Shown: positions 1-8,680 of the stretch, one piece after another
Layout of the letters: every line of letters starts with the position of its first letter
Position numbering within the stretch: position 1 is the first letter of the stretch
NCBI GenBank assembly: GCA_964398945.1
Contig: CAYNOT010000016.1
Span: forward strand, 67,321-131,320
Direction of reading: 5' to 3'
Length of the DNA: 64,000 nucleotides
Origin: JBGTGG01 sp964398945
Lineage (GTDB): Bacteria; Bacteroidota; Bacteroidia; Cytophagales; Cyclobacteriaceae
Notes under the pieces: model-generated
What the model was told of the DNA's origin: nothing
The model's input: only the letters and a program-made list of their open reading frames with translations
Database searches by the model: none
Made by a program: the position numbers and the translations under genes

Positions 1-1615
1 TGCTATCAAGATCAAACAATTTGATTTGCAGTGATCCACGTTCTATTAAGAACGGGCCATTTTTGGTTGTCAGGTTAAGGGCAATGTTTTGGAAAGAGAG
101 ACTATCGATTTTCACTTTGTCCAGATAGGGTTGGATATACGGAAAAAGGTTTTCGAGGCTCTTTATGGGTTGTACGCCTGCTTGTTGTGCAGTTGGCTTG
201 GGAATGGTCTTTATCGACAATTGCTGAACCGTGATGAGCTTTAGCAAGAGTTTCCGGTCATTCACATATTCATACGGATCAAAACCCTCAATCAATAAAT
301 TTTCGACCTCGATTTCATTAAGCGAACCCTTTTGATTGGTATGTAGAATGGGTTGCAGATCTATTTTTCCTGCTTCGAAAAGTTTACGTTTGGTGGAGAT
401 GTGCAAATCTTTGATTTGTAACCGGTGGTTGTGCTCCGGTAATTCAAAAAAATGGGACTTAAGCTTCACTTCAAGGTCTTTAAAGTAGCGGTTTTCAAAA
501 TCAATGTCGGTATTGCTATTGTCGAGATTGATTTCAAAAATTGAAAGATCGAGTTGGGTAAGGTTGAATTTTTTCTCCAATCCAATCGGATGGGCATTGA
601 TGCTCAGGTTGGTGTTAATCAGTGCCAATTCTTTGATTTCAAGTTTCCCAAATACCTGATTGAGTTGCGCAAGCAGGTCAGGATTCCTGTTTTGCATCAG
701 GTTTTTCTGGTTATCAACGGTAACGGTGCCCCCATCGAAAAGTATTTTTTCAATCTCCAACTCATGATGGTTGTACGCTTTGCTGAAATCAACATTTGTA
801 ATGTTGAGCAAGGGGATGTGCAGGTTATAAAGGTTTACCGTTTTGCTTTCGTCTTCCTTGGCCGCAATCCTAAACCCATGGATCAAAAACGAGTCGTCAA
901 GTGTAGAGAGCAGCAAACTATCAAAATGCACAGCGTGTATACTGTCAGGCAAAAAAACAGATTGGCCAACGAGTTTTAGTTTAATATCTTCTGTATAAAA
1001 AATCTTGTCGTTCCGCTTTTTGCTCTTTTTGTTTAGTTCAAAATCTGTTATCCACATGGAAATGTCATTGATGACAACCGTGCTGGTTCCATCCATATCA
1101 TGGAGAAAAAAAATAAAATGGCCGTTGGTCAATTCAAAAGTAACAATGGCAAGTTCTTTTAATATTTTTGAGATTGACTGATAGAGGTCGCCTGTTTGCA
1201 GGGTAACAGTGGTTTTTTCATTCGCATTTAATTTTTTGTGGAGTTGCACTACAGGCTGATGGATCACCAATCCCTCGATTTCCAGGGATTGCTGAAAGTA
1301 GATTTTCCATAGCCCGTTAATATTCAGTTTTAGGTTGCTTGCGGAAAATGAATTGAACACGGTATCCGGGTTGGATGCGTGAAAAGATACCTCAAGCTTA
1401 TTGAGTGAAAGTTGGTTGGTGACCAGGCTGAAGCGAATGTCGGAATAGTGAATGGTTTTTATCTGGTCGCTTGATTTCAATGCCAGGGCCACCAGTTTTT
1501 CGCCAATCATTTTTTGCGTATGGTTTTGCACAAAGGGGGTGTTGTACAGCACCACCAGTAAAAATGGAAAGGCGATCCCAATGCTTAGAAGTTTATTTTC
1601 CTTTAGCCATTTCAT
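1..1615 (-). CDS. AsmA-like membrane-anchored protein, 3' end cut by the window edge
   Basis: An open frame runs on the minus strand from an ATG at 1615 to the window edge, about 538 codons with no stop where I checked it. It starts MKWLKENKLL followed by a hydrophobic stretch (SIGIAFPFLLVVLY), a likely single N-terminal membrane anchor. The rest has no recognisable catalytic motif and reads as alternating polar and hydrophobic beta-strand segments, such as LEIEGLVIHQPVVQLHKKL, typical of AsmA/DUF748-type proteins of the cell envelope. That family link is inference from texture and topology only. The small plus-strand frames inside it are shadows. Confidence 0.75.
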   Translation of the reverse strand, partial: MKWLKENKLLSIGIAFPFLLVVLYNTPFVQNHTQKMIGEKLVALALKSSDQIKTIHYSDIRFSLVTNQLSLNKLEVSFHASNPDTVFNSFSASNLKLNINGLWKIYFQQSLEIEGLVIHQPVVQLHKKLNANEKTTVTLQTGDLYQSISKILKELAIVTFELTNGHFIFFLHDMDGTSTVVINDISMWITDFELNKKSKKRNDKIFYTEDIKLKLVGQSVFLPDSIHAVHFDSLLLSTLDDSFLIHGFRIAAKEDESKTVNLYNLHIPLLNITNVDFSKAYNHHELEIEKILFDGGTVTVDNQKNLMQNRNPDLLAQLNQVFGKLEIKELALINTNLSINAHPIGLEKKFNLTQLDLSIFEINLDNSNTDIDFENRYFKDLEVKLKSHFFELPEHNHRLQIKDLHISTKRKLFEAGKIDLQPILHTNQKGSLNEIEVENLLIEGFDPYEYVNDRKLLLKLITVQQLSIKTIPKPTAQQAGVQPIKSLENLFPYIQPYLDKVKIDSLSFQNIALNLTTKNGPFLIERGSLQIKLFDLDS

Positions 1616-1764
1616 AAATCATTCATCGTCAAGAACAACGGCATAAAGCTGATCGGTGTGTTTATCATCCAACATCTAAATTAATCTTTTCTATCCAATA
1701 TTCGAATAGGATAATCCATTCGCTTTCATTTCAATTTGTTTATTTTGTGCTTTTATAAAACACT

Positions 1765-2352
1765 ATGTTCACAGGAATAATTGAAGCCAAGGGCGAAGTC
1801 CTTCAAATCCATGAAGTTGGAAGGAATATTGATTTTCAAATAAGGAGTGTCATTGGCCCGGAGTTGAAAGTTGATCAAAGCCTTTCACATAATGGTGTTT
1901 GCCTGACGGTAACAAAACTTGAGCACGACACACATTGGGTTACTGCTATTGATGAAACATTGGCAAAGTCCAATCTGGGCAACATAAAAATTGGTGATCA
2001 GATTAATTTAGAGCGCGCCATGCTCAACAATGGCCGGTTCGATGGGCATGTAGTGCAAGGCCATGTGGACCAGATAGGTACGGTACGAAGTATCACAGAA
2101 CAGGGTGGAAGTTGGCTGATCGATATTGAATACGCACCAGGAACAGGGCATATCACCGTTGAAAAAGGTTCGATCACCGTGAATGGAATAAGTCTTACTT
2201 GCTTTAATTCAACAAGCAACCGGTTTTCCATCGCGATTATTCCATATACTTTTGAAAACACCAATATAAATGCGCTTTCCGTAGGGGATGTAGTAAACCT
2301 GGAGTTTGATATAATCGGCAAGTATGTCCAACGGTTAATGAATTTAAAATAG
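1765..2352 (+). CDS. ribE: Riboflavin synthase, alpha chain
   Basis: Final step of riboflavin synthesis: dismutation of two 6,7-dimethyl-8-ribityllumazine molecules into riboflavin and a pyrimidinedione, in the cytoplasm as a trimer. The protein starts with the hallmark MFTGIIEAKG. It has two tandem lumazine-binding repeats, each with an SxNGVxLT-like signature: SHNGVCLTV near residue 40 and TVNGISLTC near residue 138. GHVVQGHVDQIG joins them. The 195-residue length is normal. The gene stands alone here; no other rib genes are nearby, and I saw no FMN riboswitch in the 149-base upstream gap. Confidence 0.95.
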   Translation: MFTGIIEAKGEVLQIHEVGRNIDFQIRSVIGPELKVDQSLSHNGVCLTVTKLEHDTHWVTAIDETLAKSNLGNIKIGDQINLERAMLNNGRFDGHVVQGHVDQIGTVRSITEQGGSWLIDIEYAPGTGHITVEKGSITVNGISLTCFNSTSNRFSIAIIPYTFENTNINALSVGDVVNLEFDIIGKYVQRLMNLK

Positions 2353-2421
2353 TACTGTAGTTGGTGCAACCTTGTGGGGAAGAGAGGCGTCTATACCTTT
2401 GTTGACCAACGCTCCAATGCT

Positions 2422-3129
2422 ATGAAGTATTTCGCCTCGTTTCTTGTCCTGATGGTTTCATCAACTTTTCTATACGGTCAAAAGAGTAAAATTGACGTAT
2501 CCGATTATAACGCGATTGATGTGTTCGGTGCCGTAGAAGTCGAATTGATAAAATCGGACCGGCATTTTATTGAGATTGAGTATAACGGAATATCAAAAGA
2601 GGATTTCGTTGCAGAGGTGAACAGCGGTGTGCTTAGGTTAAAAATAAAAAACCGGCACTATCTGAATGACTGGTCTTCTGAGCACAATTACAAGCGCTCT
2701 GACTACGTTCGGGTGAAAGCTTATTATGTCGAATTGGTAGAAATCCAAGGGCAGGCTGCTGCGATTGTAAGTTCACGATCAGCCATAAAATCAAAAAACC
2801 TGTATGTTGATTGCAGCATGGGTGCAGAAATCGATCTTGAATTGTCGGCCCAACGTGCAAAGATAAAATCGAGTATGGGTGGTATTTTAACATTGACAGG
2901 AAAGGTTGAATACATCGATGTTCGGGCGAGCATGGGCGGTGAGTTAAAGGCATCGCACCTCAAATCGCGCGTGGCAAACGTGAGTGCTTCACTGGGGGCT
3001 GAAGTCAGGATTAATGTTGACGATGAAATTGAGGCTTCCGCTTCCCTTGGGGCAGAAGTATATTACGTAGGGTCCCCTTCGATAAAAAATGTGAGCCGTA
3101 ACCTTGGGGGGGAAGTCAGAAACAGATAA
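2422..3129 (+). CDS. Exported GIN-domain (DUF2807) protein
   Basis: A putative auto-transporter adhesin head GIN domain protein, common and functionally undefined in Bacteroidota. An upstream GTG at 2374 is in frame, but I chose the ATG at 2422 because it begins a clean signal peptide (MKYFASFLVLMVSSTFLYG, then QKSK). The mature part is repetitive beta structure with recurring modules: SMGAEIDL, SMGGILTL, SMGGELKA, SLGAEVRI, SLGAEVYY. This is the short parallel-beta repeat typical of DUF2807. Likely periplasmic or surface-exposed. It lies 69 bases after ribE on the same strand and converges on the PAP2 gene. Confidence 0.8.
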   Translation: MKYFASFLVLMVSSTFLYGQKSKIDVSDYNAIDVFGAVEVELIKSDRHFIEIEYNGISKEDFVAEVNSGVLRLKIKNRHYLNDWSSEHNYKRSDYVRVKAYYVELVEIQGQAAAIVSSRSAIKSKNLYVDCSMGAEIDLELSAQRAKIKSSMGGILTLTGKVEYIDVRASMGGELKASHLKSRVANVSASLGAEVRINVDDEIEASASLGAEVYYVGSPSIKNVSRNLGGEVRNR

Positions 3130-3133
3130 GGGT

Positions 3134-3703
3134 TTAAGTTCCCTTATCCAGTTTTGACAACGAAAAAGTAAATCCTTTAAAGGCAATAAACCCGGCAAGC
3201 AACCCCACGATGGCACCTACCAGTATATCCCCCGGGTAATGCACACCAAGGTAAATGCGGGTATAGCTAAATAAAAATGCCCATAAAAATATCCATCCTA
3301 TTTTTGAATAGCGGTCCCGAAACAACAGCCAAATAAACATGGCGATACCAAACGAGTTTGCAGCATGGCTGGAAGCAAATCCATATTTCCCACCTGTATA
3401 CCCGTTTACTAAATGTACCTTGCCTGCCAAAGCCGGTTCCTTTGATGGGCGAAACCGTTCAAAGTAGGGTTTCATAAAGCCGCTGGTCACACGGTCAGTT
3501 ATCGTAATCGATACCCCGACAAACAACAAAACCAACACAGCTTTGGCCTTGAATTGCTTGATGATGAGATAAGTCAAATAGAGATAGAAGGGAATCCATA
3601 CCACAGTTTTAGTGGCCCAAAAAACAATCGGGTCCAACCAGGAGGCATGTAAATTGTTCAAGAATAAAAGTAGCTCCTGGTCCCAGGCAATAAGTTGATC
3701 CAT
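3134..3703 (-). CDS. PAP2-family membrane phosphatase
   Basis: An integral-membrane lipid phosphatase-type protein of 189 residues. All three PAP2 motifs are visible: K-x6-RP in KPYFERFRP, the SxH motif in FASSHAANSFG, and the R-x5-H-x3-D motif in TRIYLGVHYPGD. About five hydrophobic segments surround them, consistent with an active site on the periplasmic face. Likely substrates are undecaprenyl diphosphate or phosphatidic/phosphatidylglycerol phosphates, but sequence alone cannot say which. The start lies 4 bases after the stop of the upstream histidine kinase gene, so the two are probably co-transcribed. Confidence 0.9.
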   Translation of the reverse strand: MDQLIAWDQELLLFLNNLHASWLDPIVFWATKTVVWIPFYLYLTYLIIKQFKAKAVLVLLFVGVSITITDRVTSGFMKPYFERFRPSKEPALAGKVHLVNGYTGGKYGFASSHAANSFGIAMFIWLLFRDRYSKIGWIFLWAFLFSYTRIYLGVHYPGDILVGAIVGLLAGFIAFKGFTFSLSKLDKGT

Positions 3704-3707
3704 TAAT

Positions 3708-5717
3708 TTAGTCGGTTAAGTTTTTCTCTTGTACCCAATTTAGCGCTAATTGAAAATCCGTGAAAACACCTAATTCAATTTTATGCGTAGGAAGTTTTTT
3801 ACGCAGCCCCTCCACAAAAGCAACTGTTCCCGGTTCATTGGCATCCTTGCGAATGAAACACACGCGTTTCAGTCCAATTTTGGCAGCAGGCGTCACAATC
3901 TCTTTTATTACCCAATCAAGGTCTTCGGTGCTAACGGCCCCGCGTTCCATTGCATCAGAAATCCAGTTGGGTGTATTATAAACCTGTAGGAGTTCCAGGC
4001 AGCGTGTCATCGTAGTTCGATATTGTTCGCTGGAGATTGTGCCGGACCACACAAGTCCACACGTATCGTAGTAGGCATTGAAGAAGAACTTTGCATACGC
4101 TTCTTCAAAAATAATTTGCTTCGACAGGTTGATTGGTTTCTTAATGGAGATTGAAAACTCAGTAAATTGGTTCACTTCACTGATCACACCAATCGTTCCG
4201 CCCAGGGATTCTACTTGTAGCTTCACAAGGTATAACCCCAGGCCTTTGCCTTCCGACTGAAGGTGGAATCGTTTATATAATTTGAAGAGGGAATTTTTGT
4301 ATTTTTTTAAATCAATACCCAACCCGTTGTCATGAATTCTCAAAAAGTAATGGGTATCATCTTGCGAGGAAATGATTTCAATGAAGGGATCACGTGCTTG
4401 ATCCCTGTATTTCACGGCATTGCTGATCAGGTTATACAGTATGCTATGGATCAGCGGGCGCACCGAAAATATTTCAGGGCATTTTTCAAGGTCGGGATGA
4501 ATGCTGATGTTGTTGTTTTTGATTTCCTTTTGGAGGTGCTGTTTTATCTGATCAATTTCATCCATTAAACTGATCCGTTGGCGGATTTGAAAAATAGAAT
4601 GCCGGATATCCACAATCTTGCTTAAATCGGTTATCACCTGATCGAGATTATGGACCGAGGTATTCATGAAATCAAACACCTGTTTATTCCCTACCGATAG
4701 TTCTTCTTTTTTAAAGATGTTGATAAGGCCAAGCAGGCTGGCAACAGGGCCCCGCAAATTGTGCGATACTGCATAAGAGAATTGTTGCAATTCATTGTTG
4801 TGTTTGATCAATTCATGATTGGTTTGTTCAAGGTGTTGGCTTTTTTCAACCAATTCAGAGGTTAGTTCCTGATTTTCAACTTCCAGTATTTTGTTTTGTT
4901 TTTGTATTGTTGCCTTTGCTTCATTCAGTTCATTGTTGCGGTATTGTACTTCTTCGGCCAATGCGCTAAGTTGTTCGTGCTGCGAAATGATTTCTTCGTT
5001 TTGTGCTACCAACTCTTCATGCTGGACAGAGATTTCATCGTTTTTTTCGGCAAGGACTTTATTGTTATCATTCAACAATTTCACCAACGCTATATTTTCA
5101 TGTTCAAATTTCTCGAAATATAAACGCAGCGAAATGATGGTTGCCAATAAGAGTACATAACACAGGAGTACAACAACATTTGTAAAATAATAGGTAGGGT
5201 CCCCATGACTTACTTTCTGATGATATCCAATACCAAAATAGTTATGGATTGGATCAAACAGGGCAATGCATAAAAACCCGGCAAGCAAACTCAGTGTTAA
5301 TAATTTCCTTTCTTTAAGATTGATGAAAATAAGCGGGAACACCCCGGATATCAAAAGAATAAAACGATAGTCGTAATACCCCGTTTCCTCGATTAATGTA
5401 GGGGAAACATTTTTGGTGGTAAGTGAAGCCAGTGTGGTGAAAACAGGAAAGATCAAACTAAGGACGAGCCGGCTGGCAGAAGTCAACTCCGTAGCGTTCA
5501 TTAAAATGGGGACCAAAAAGAAAAAGGCGGAAATAAAAACGAACCAGGAGGTAAATATAAAGCCGTAAAACAAGGTATGGATGAGCCCGAAAACCAGGGA
5601 GACAACAACCAAAATAATAGATGCGGCATTGCATAACACGATGTTCCTTTCCAACGGTTTTTCCATTGACCTCACCCCAAGGTAAAGGATGTAATTCAAG
5701 CGATTCATTCGGGGCAA
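3708..5717 (-). CDS. Membrane histidine kinase with C-terminal STAS/SpoIIAA-like domain
   Basis: A sensor kinase of about 669 residues. The N-terminal 200 residues carry roughly six hydrophobic segments. Residues 205-310 form a coiled coil with repeated EELVAQNEEIISQHEQ-like heptads. The phosphoacceptor region is SYAVSHNLRGPVASLLG with His319. The ATP-binding part has the N box (ILYNLISNAVKYRD) and G boxes (DNGLGIDL, GKGLGLYLVK). The last 130 residues (FFFNAYYDTCGLVWSG to ALNWV) match small stand-alone STAS/SpoIIAA-like proteins of Bacteroidota, an unusual fusion. The start could also be at 5708 or 5666. It is paralogous to the kinase at 6688-8607. Confidence 0.88.
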   Translation of the reverse strand: MPRMNRLNYILYLGVRSMEKPLERNIVLCNAASIILVVVSLVFGLIHTLFYGFIFTSWFVFISAFFFLVPILMNATELTSASRLVLSLIFPVFTTLASLTTKNVSPTLIEETGYYDYRFILLISGVFPLIFINLKERKLLTLSLLAGFLCIALFDPIHNYFGIGYHQKVSHGDPTYYFTNVVVLLCYVLLLATIISLRLYFEKFEHENIALVKLLNDNNKVLAEKNDEISVQHEELVAQNEEIISQHEQLSALAEEVQYRNNELNEAKATIQKQNKILEVENQELTSELVEKSQHLEQTNHELIKHNNELQQFSYAVSHNLRGPVASLLGLINIFKKEELSVGNKQVFDFMNTSVHNLDQVITDLSKIVDIRHSIFQIRQRISLMDEIDQIKQHLQKEIKNNNISIHPDLEKCPEIFSVRPLIHSILYNLISNAVKYRDQARDPFIEIISSQDDTHYFLRIHDNGLGIDLKKYKNSLFKLYKRFHLQSEGKGLGLYLVKLQVESLGGTIGVISEVNQFTEFSISIKKPINLSKQIIFEEAYAKFFFNAYYDTCGLVWSGTISSEQYRTTMTRCLELLQVYNTPNWISDAMERGAVSTEDLDWVIKEIVTPAAKIGLKRVCFIRKDANEPGTVAFVEGLRKKLPTHKIELGVFTDFQLALNWVQEKNLTD

Positions 5718-5754
5718 TATACTATAAGTTGGGTAACTTTCGGAAATTCGAAAT

Positions 5755-6681
5755 ATGACTTCTCAGGCACCTCATAGCGTATTAATGGTACGCCCCTCGT
5801 TTTTTGGTTCGAACAAAGAAACCATTCAATCGAATGCATTTCAACACAGGCAAGATATACCCGTGGATCAGGTTCAGGGACTTGCGCTTAAGGAATTCAA
5901 TCGAATGGTGGATGTATTAAATGCCAACCATATTACTACCCTGATAATTCAGGATACCGATCTTCCCCGGAAACCAGATGCTATCTTTCCGAACAACTGG
6001 GTGTCGATGCAACCCGATGGTAAACTGGTTTTATACCCGCTACTGGCTGCCAACAGGAGGTTGGAAAGAAGGGATGATATCCCGGAATTGATCAAATCAA
6101 AGTATAAGGTTACCGAAACGCTGGACTTTACTTCTTTTGAAAATAGTGGTGGGATTGTAGAAGGAACCGGTAGTTTGATTTTTGACCATGTTCATAAAAT
6201 CGCCTATGCTGCGCGCTCACCCCGGACTTCTGAGGGCCTTGTACTGGAAATCTGTAACCAACTGGGATATACCCCCATCATCTTCACTGCAAAAGATGAA
6301 GCAGGGATTGCCATTTATCACACCAATGTTATGCTGGCAGTTGCCAGTGAATTTGCAATGATTTGCCTCGACTCCGTTCAAGATGAAAATGACCAGGACT
6401 TGATTTTAAATTCCTTTGAACAAACGGGGCATAAGGTTATCGCGATTAGTTTTGATCAGATGAAGTCGTTTGCCGGGAATGTAATGGAGGTACTCAATAC
6501 TAATAACGAACGGGTATTGATTATTTCAGAAGCAGCCGTCCAGGCGTTGTTGCCGGGCCAATTGGATGCCATCACAAAATTTATGGATATCGTTCCGATT
6601 GCCATTCCCACCATTGAAAAATATGGAGGGGGAAGTGTTCGGTGCATGCTAGCGGGAATCCATTTGCCACCGAAGGCGTAA
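5755..6681 (+). CDS. ctlX: CtlX-type arginine deiminase-related hydrolase
   Basis: A 308-residue member of the guanidine-group-modifying fold, closest by motif to CtlX, the citrulline utilisation hydrolase. Family features seen are VRPSFFGSN near the N-terminus, DAIFPNNW, EGTGSLIFD, YHTNVMLAV (catalytic His region), and GGGSVRCMLAG near the C-terminus with Cys297 as predicted nucleophile. The expected reaction is hydrolysis of a guanidino or ureido group such as that of citrulline. It is transcribed away from the upstream kinase (37-base gap) and converges with the second kinase (6-base gap). Being flanked by two paralogous kinases suggests a shared signal, which is inference. Confidence 0.85.
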   Translation: MTSQAPHSVLMVRPSFFGSNKETIQSNAFQHRQDIPVDQVQGLALKEFNRMVDVLNANHITTLIIQDTDLPRKPDAIFPNNWVSMQPDGKLVLYPLLAANRRLERRDDIPELIKSKYKVTETLDFTSFENSGGIVEGTGSLIFDHVHKIAYAARSPRTSEGLVLEICNQLGYTPIIFTAKDEAGIAIYHTNVMLAVASEFAMICLDSVQDENDQDLILNSFEQTGHKVIAISFDQMKSFAGNVMEVLNTNNERVLIISEAAVQALLPGQLDAITKFMDIVPIAIPTIEKYGGGSVRCMLAGIHLPPKA

Positions 6682-6687
6682 TCAGCA

Positions 6688-8607
6688 TCAGATCCGTGCA
6701 ACGTTTTTTTCAATCCAATCTTCGGCCTCACGTTTTGATGTAAAGAATTCAATCGTGATACCCTCTTGCTTTCCAACCGCTTCAACTTTATTGCGATATG
6801 CTTCATTGTGTTGTTGGGGATCATAAATCCCACAAATATTTTTTAATCCATTTCGGATGGAATCACGCAAGACTGAATTGACCATCCAGCGTTGGTCTTC
6901 ATCACTGATGTTCCCTTGTTTTCTCAAATCACTAATAACAGTGGGGGTGTTGTACAATTGCACCATTTCACGGCACTTGCTAAACAAATGGCGGTATCCT
7001 TCGGATGTAACCTGTTTTTGCCAGACAATACCAACGGTATTGCTACTTGCGTTATAATACAGACTTCCAAACTCGCTCATGTAACAAACCTGCCCATCGA
7101 CTTTTTCAGGGGTATTGAATTCAATGCGAAAGGTGGTTCCTTCATTGAGTTCACTAAGAACTTCAATCTTCCCATTCATCGCTTCCACTTGTGTCTTTAC
7201 CAGGTACAGGCCCAGTCCTTTTCCTTCCGTATGGGTATGGAATCGTTTATAAAGGCCAAAAACCTTGTCGCGATGGGCCTCCAGGTTCATGCCCAGGCCA
7301 TTGTCAGTAACGGATAGGATAATTTTCTTGTTTTCAATTTTACTGGCAATAGTAAGTTCAAGTTTTCTGGCGGGCGAGCGGTATTTTAAAGCGTTGCTGG
7401 TAAGGTTAAAAAGGATACTTTGTAGAAAGGGACGAATAATAAAAATGTAAGGAGCTTCAAAATTGATAGTGAGCGTAATGTCATGTTCCCATTCGCGGAG
7501 TACAATTGATTTTACTTTTTTCCATTCATCTTCAAAATATACTTTTTCATTGATTTTGTGCAATTCCTTTTGGATGTCAATGATTTTGTTCAGGTCCTTG
7601 ATGATGTTGTCAAAATCATGGGCAGTATCGGTGATAAGATCAAGAACCTCTTTTGTGCCCTCATCAATAGCCTTGTCTTCAATTTTTAAGAGTTGTGTAA
7701 GGCCGAGCAGCCGGGCTATTGGCCCGCGCAGGTTGTGTGAAATGGTGTATGAAAATTGGCGGAGATCAGCATTGGTTCGAAGAAGTTCATTGTTGGCATT
7801 GATCAACTCCTCGTTTTTTTCTTCAATTTTTATTTTCAATTCTTCATTGTAGTTCTCAACAATCCGCTTCGCTTCTTCAAGTTTGCTTTGGCTAGCCCTC
7901 AATTCTTCCCGTTGCGAAAGGATCTCTTTGTTTTGCTGAACGATACTTTCGGATGCTGCTATAAGTTCTGAATTTTTAGATTCAAGGTTTTGCTGTAACT
8001 GAAATTGACGGGCCTCCGATTTTTCGATGATTCGTTTCAAGGTGATAATTCCGGATGTGATCACAAAAAAAGCAATCACCATAAGGTAATTGATATAAAA
8101 GTAGGAAGGCCCGGTAAAACCACGTTGATAATACCCCACGCCCAACTGCTCATGTACCGGATCAAACAAGGCGACACAAAGAAACCCAATCCCAAAAGAA
8201 ACCAGGAGTTTGTATTTTTCATGGATACTGAAGACCAGTCCGGGCGACATAATAATGGCAAGCAAGATTATACGGCTGTCATAATAGTTGATATCACTGC
8301 TGGCAGGATATTCTATTTTCGCTTTCAGTGACAGGATCACAATGATAAGGGGAGGAACAATGGTAAAAAGCAATCGGCTGCTGTTGTGATAGCCGTATTC
8401 ATTTAGAATCCTGATCAGGATAAAGAAGAAAACAAGCGCAATTATGTAGGGTGAAGTAACCGACCAACCAAAAAAGAACACCAGGATAAACAAGTAAAGG
8501 GTAGTAAGTGCCGAAAGGACAATCGTGATCTGATTGGTAATGTTGATATTTCTCCGAATGTCCCAGGGGAGAGCCGTTAGATCACGATTGTTTCGAAAGA
8601 TTTTCAT
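6688..8607 (-). CDS. Membrane histidine kinase with C-terminal STAS/SpoIIAA-like domain (second copy)
   Basis: A 639-residue paralogue of the kinase at 3708-5717 with the same plan: six or so hydrophobic segments in residues 25-195, a coiled coil (200-285), the H box SYTISHNLRGPIARLLG with His291, N and G boxes (LFNLTSNALKYRS, DNGLGMNL, GKGLGLYLVK), and a C-terminal STAS-like domain from about residue 510 (SLYYNASSNTVGIVWQ to EAEDWIEKN). No response regulator is adjacent, so the output is unknown; the C-terminal domain may be the output partner surface. It probably arose by duplication, with ctlX between the copies. Confidence 0.88.
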   Translation of the reverse strand: MKIFRNNRDLTALPWDIRRNINITNQITIVLSALTTLYLFILVFFFGWSVTSPYIIALVFFFILIRILNEYGYHNSSRLLFTIVPPLIIVILSLKAKIEYPASSDINYYDSRIILLAIIMSPGLVFSIHEKYKLLVSFGIGFLCVALFDPVHEQLGVGYYQRGFTGPSYFYINYLMVIAFFVITSGIITLKRIIEKSEARQFQLQQNLESKNSELIAASESIVQQNKEILSQREELRASQSKLEEAKRIVENYNEELKIKIEEKNEELINANNELLRTNADLRQFSYTISHNLRGPIARLLGLTQLLKIEDKAIDEGTKEVLDLITDTAHDFDNIIKDLNKIIDIQKELHKINEKVYFEDEWKKVKSIVLREWEHDITLTINFEAPYIFIIRPFLQSILFNLTSNALKYRSPARKLELTIASKIENKKIILSVTDNGLGMNLEAHRDKVFGLYKRFHTHTEGKGLGLYLVKTQVEAMNGKIEVLSELNEGTTFRIEFNTPEKVDGQVCYMSEFGSLYYNASSNTVGIVWQKQVTSEGYRHLFSKCREMVQLYNTPTVISDLRKQGNISDEDQRWMVNSVLRDSIRNGLKNICGIYDPQQHNEAYRNKVEAVGKQEGITIEFFTSKREAEDWIEKNVARI

Positions 8608-8680
8608 TTAATCAATTTCCTTCCAGTAACGAAAGTAGGTTATAATTTCTATCTTAGTGAACCTAACAGGGACTTTTGTT

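Noticed and set aside
1616..1764. FMN riboswitch upstream of ribE
   Set aside because: The 149-base gap has none of the conserved FMN aptamer elements and is AT-rich without stable stems.
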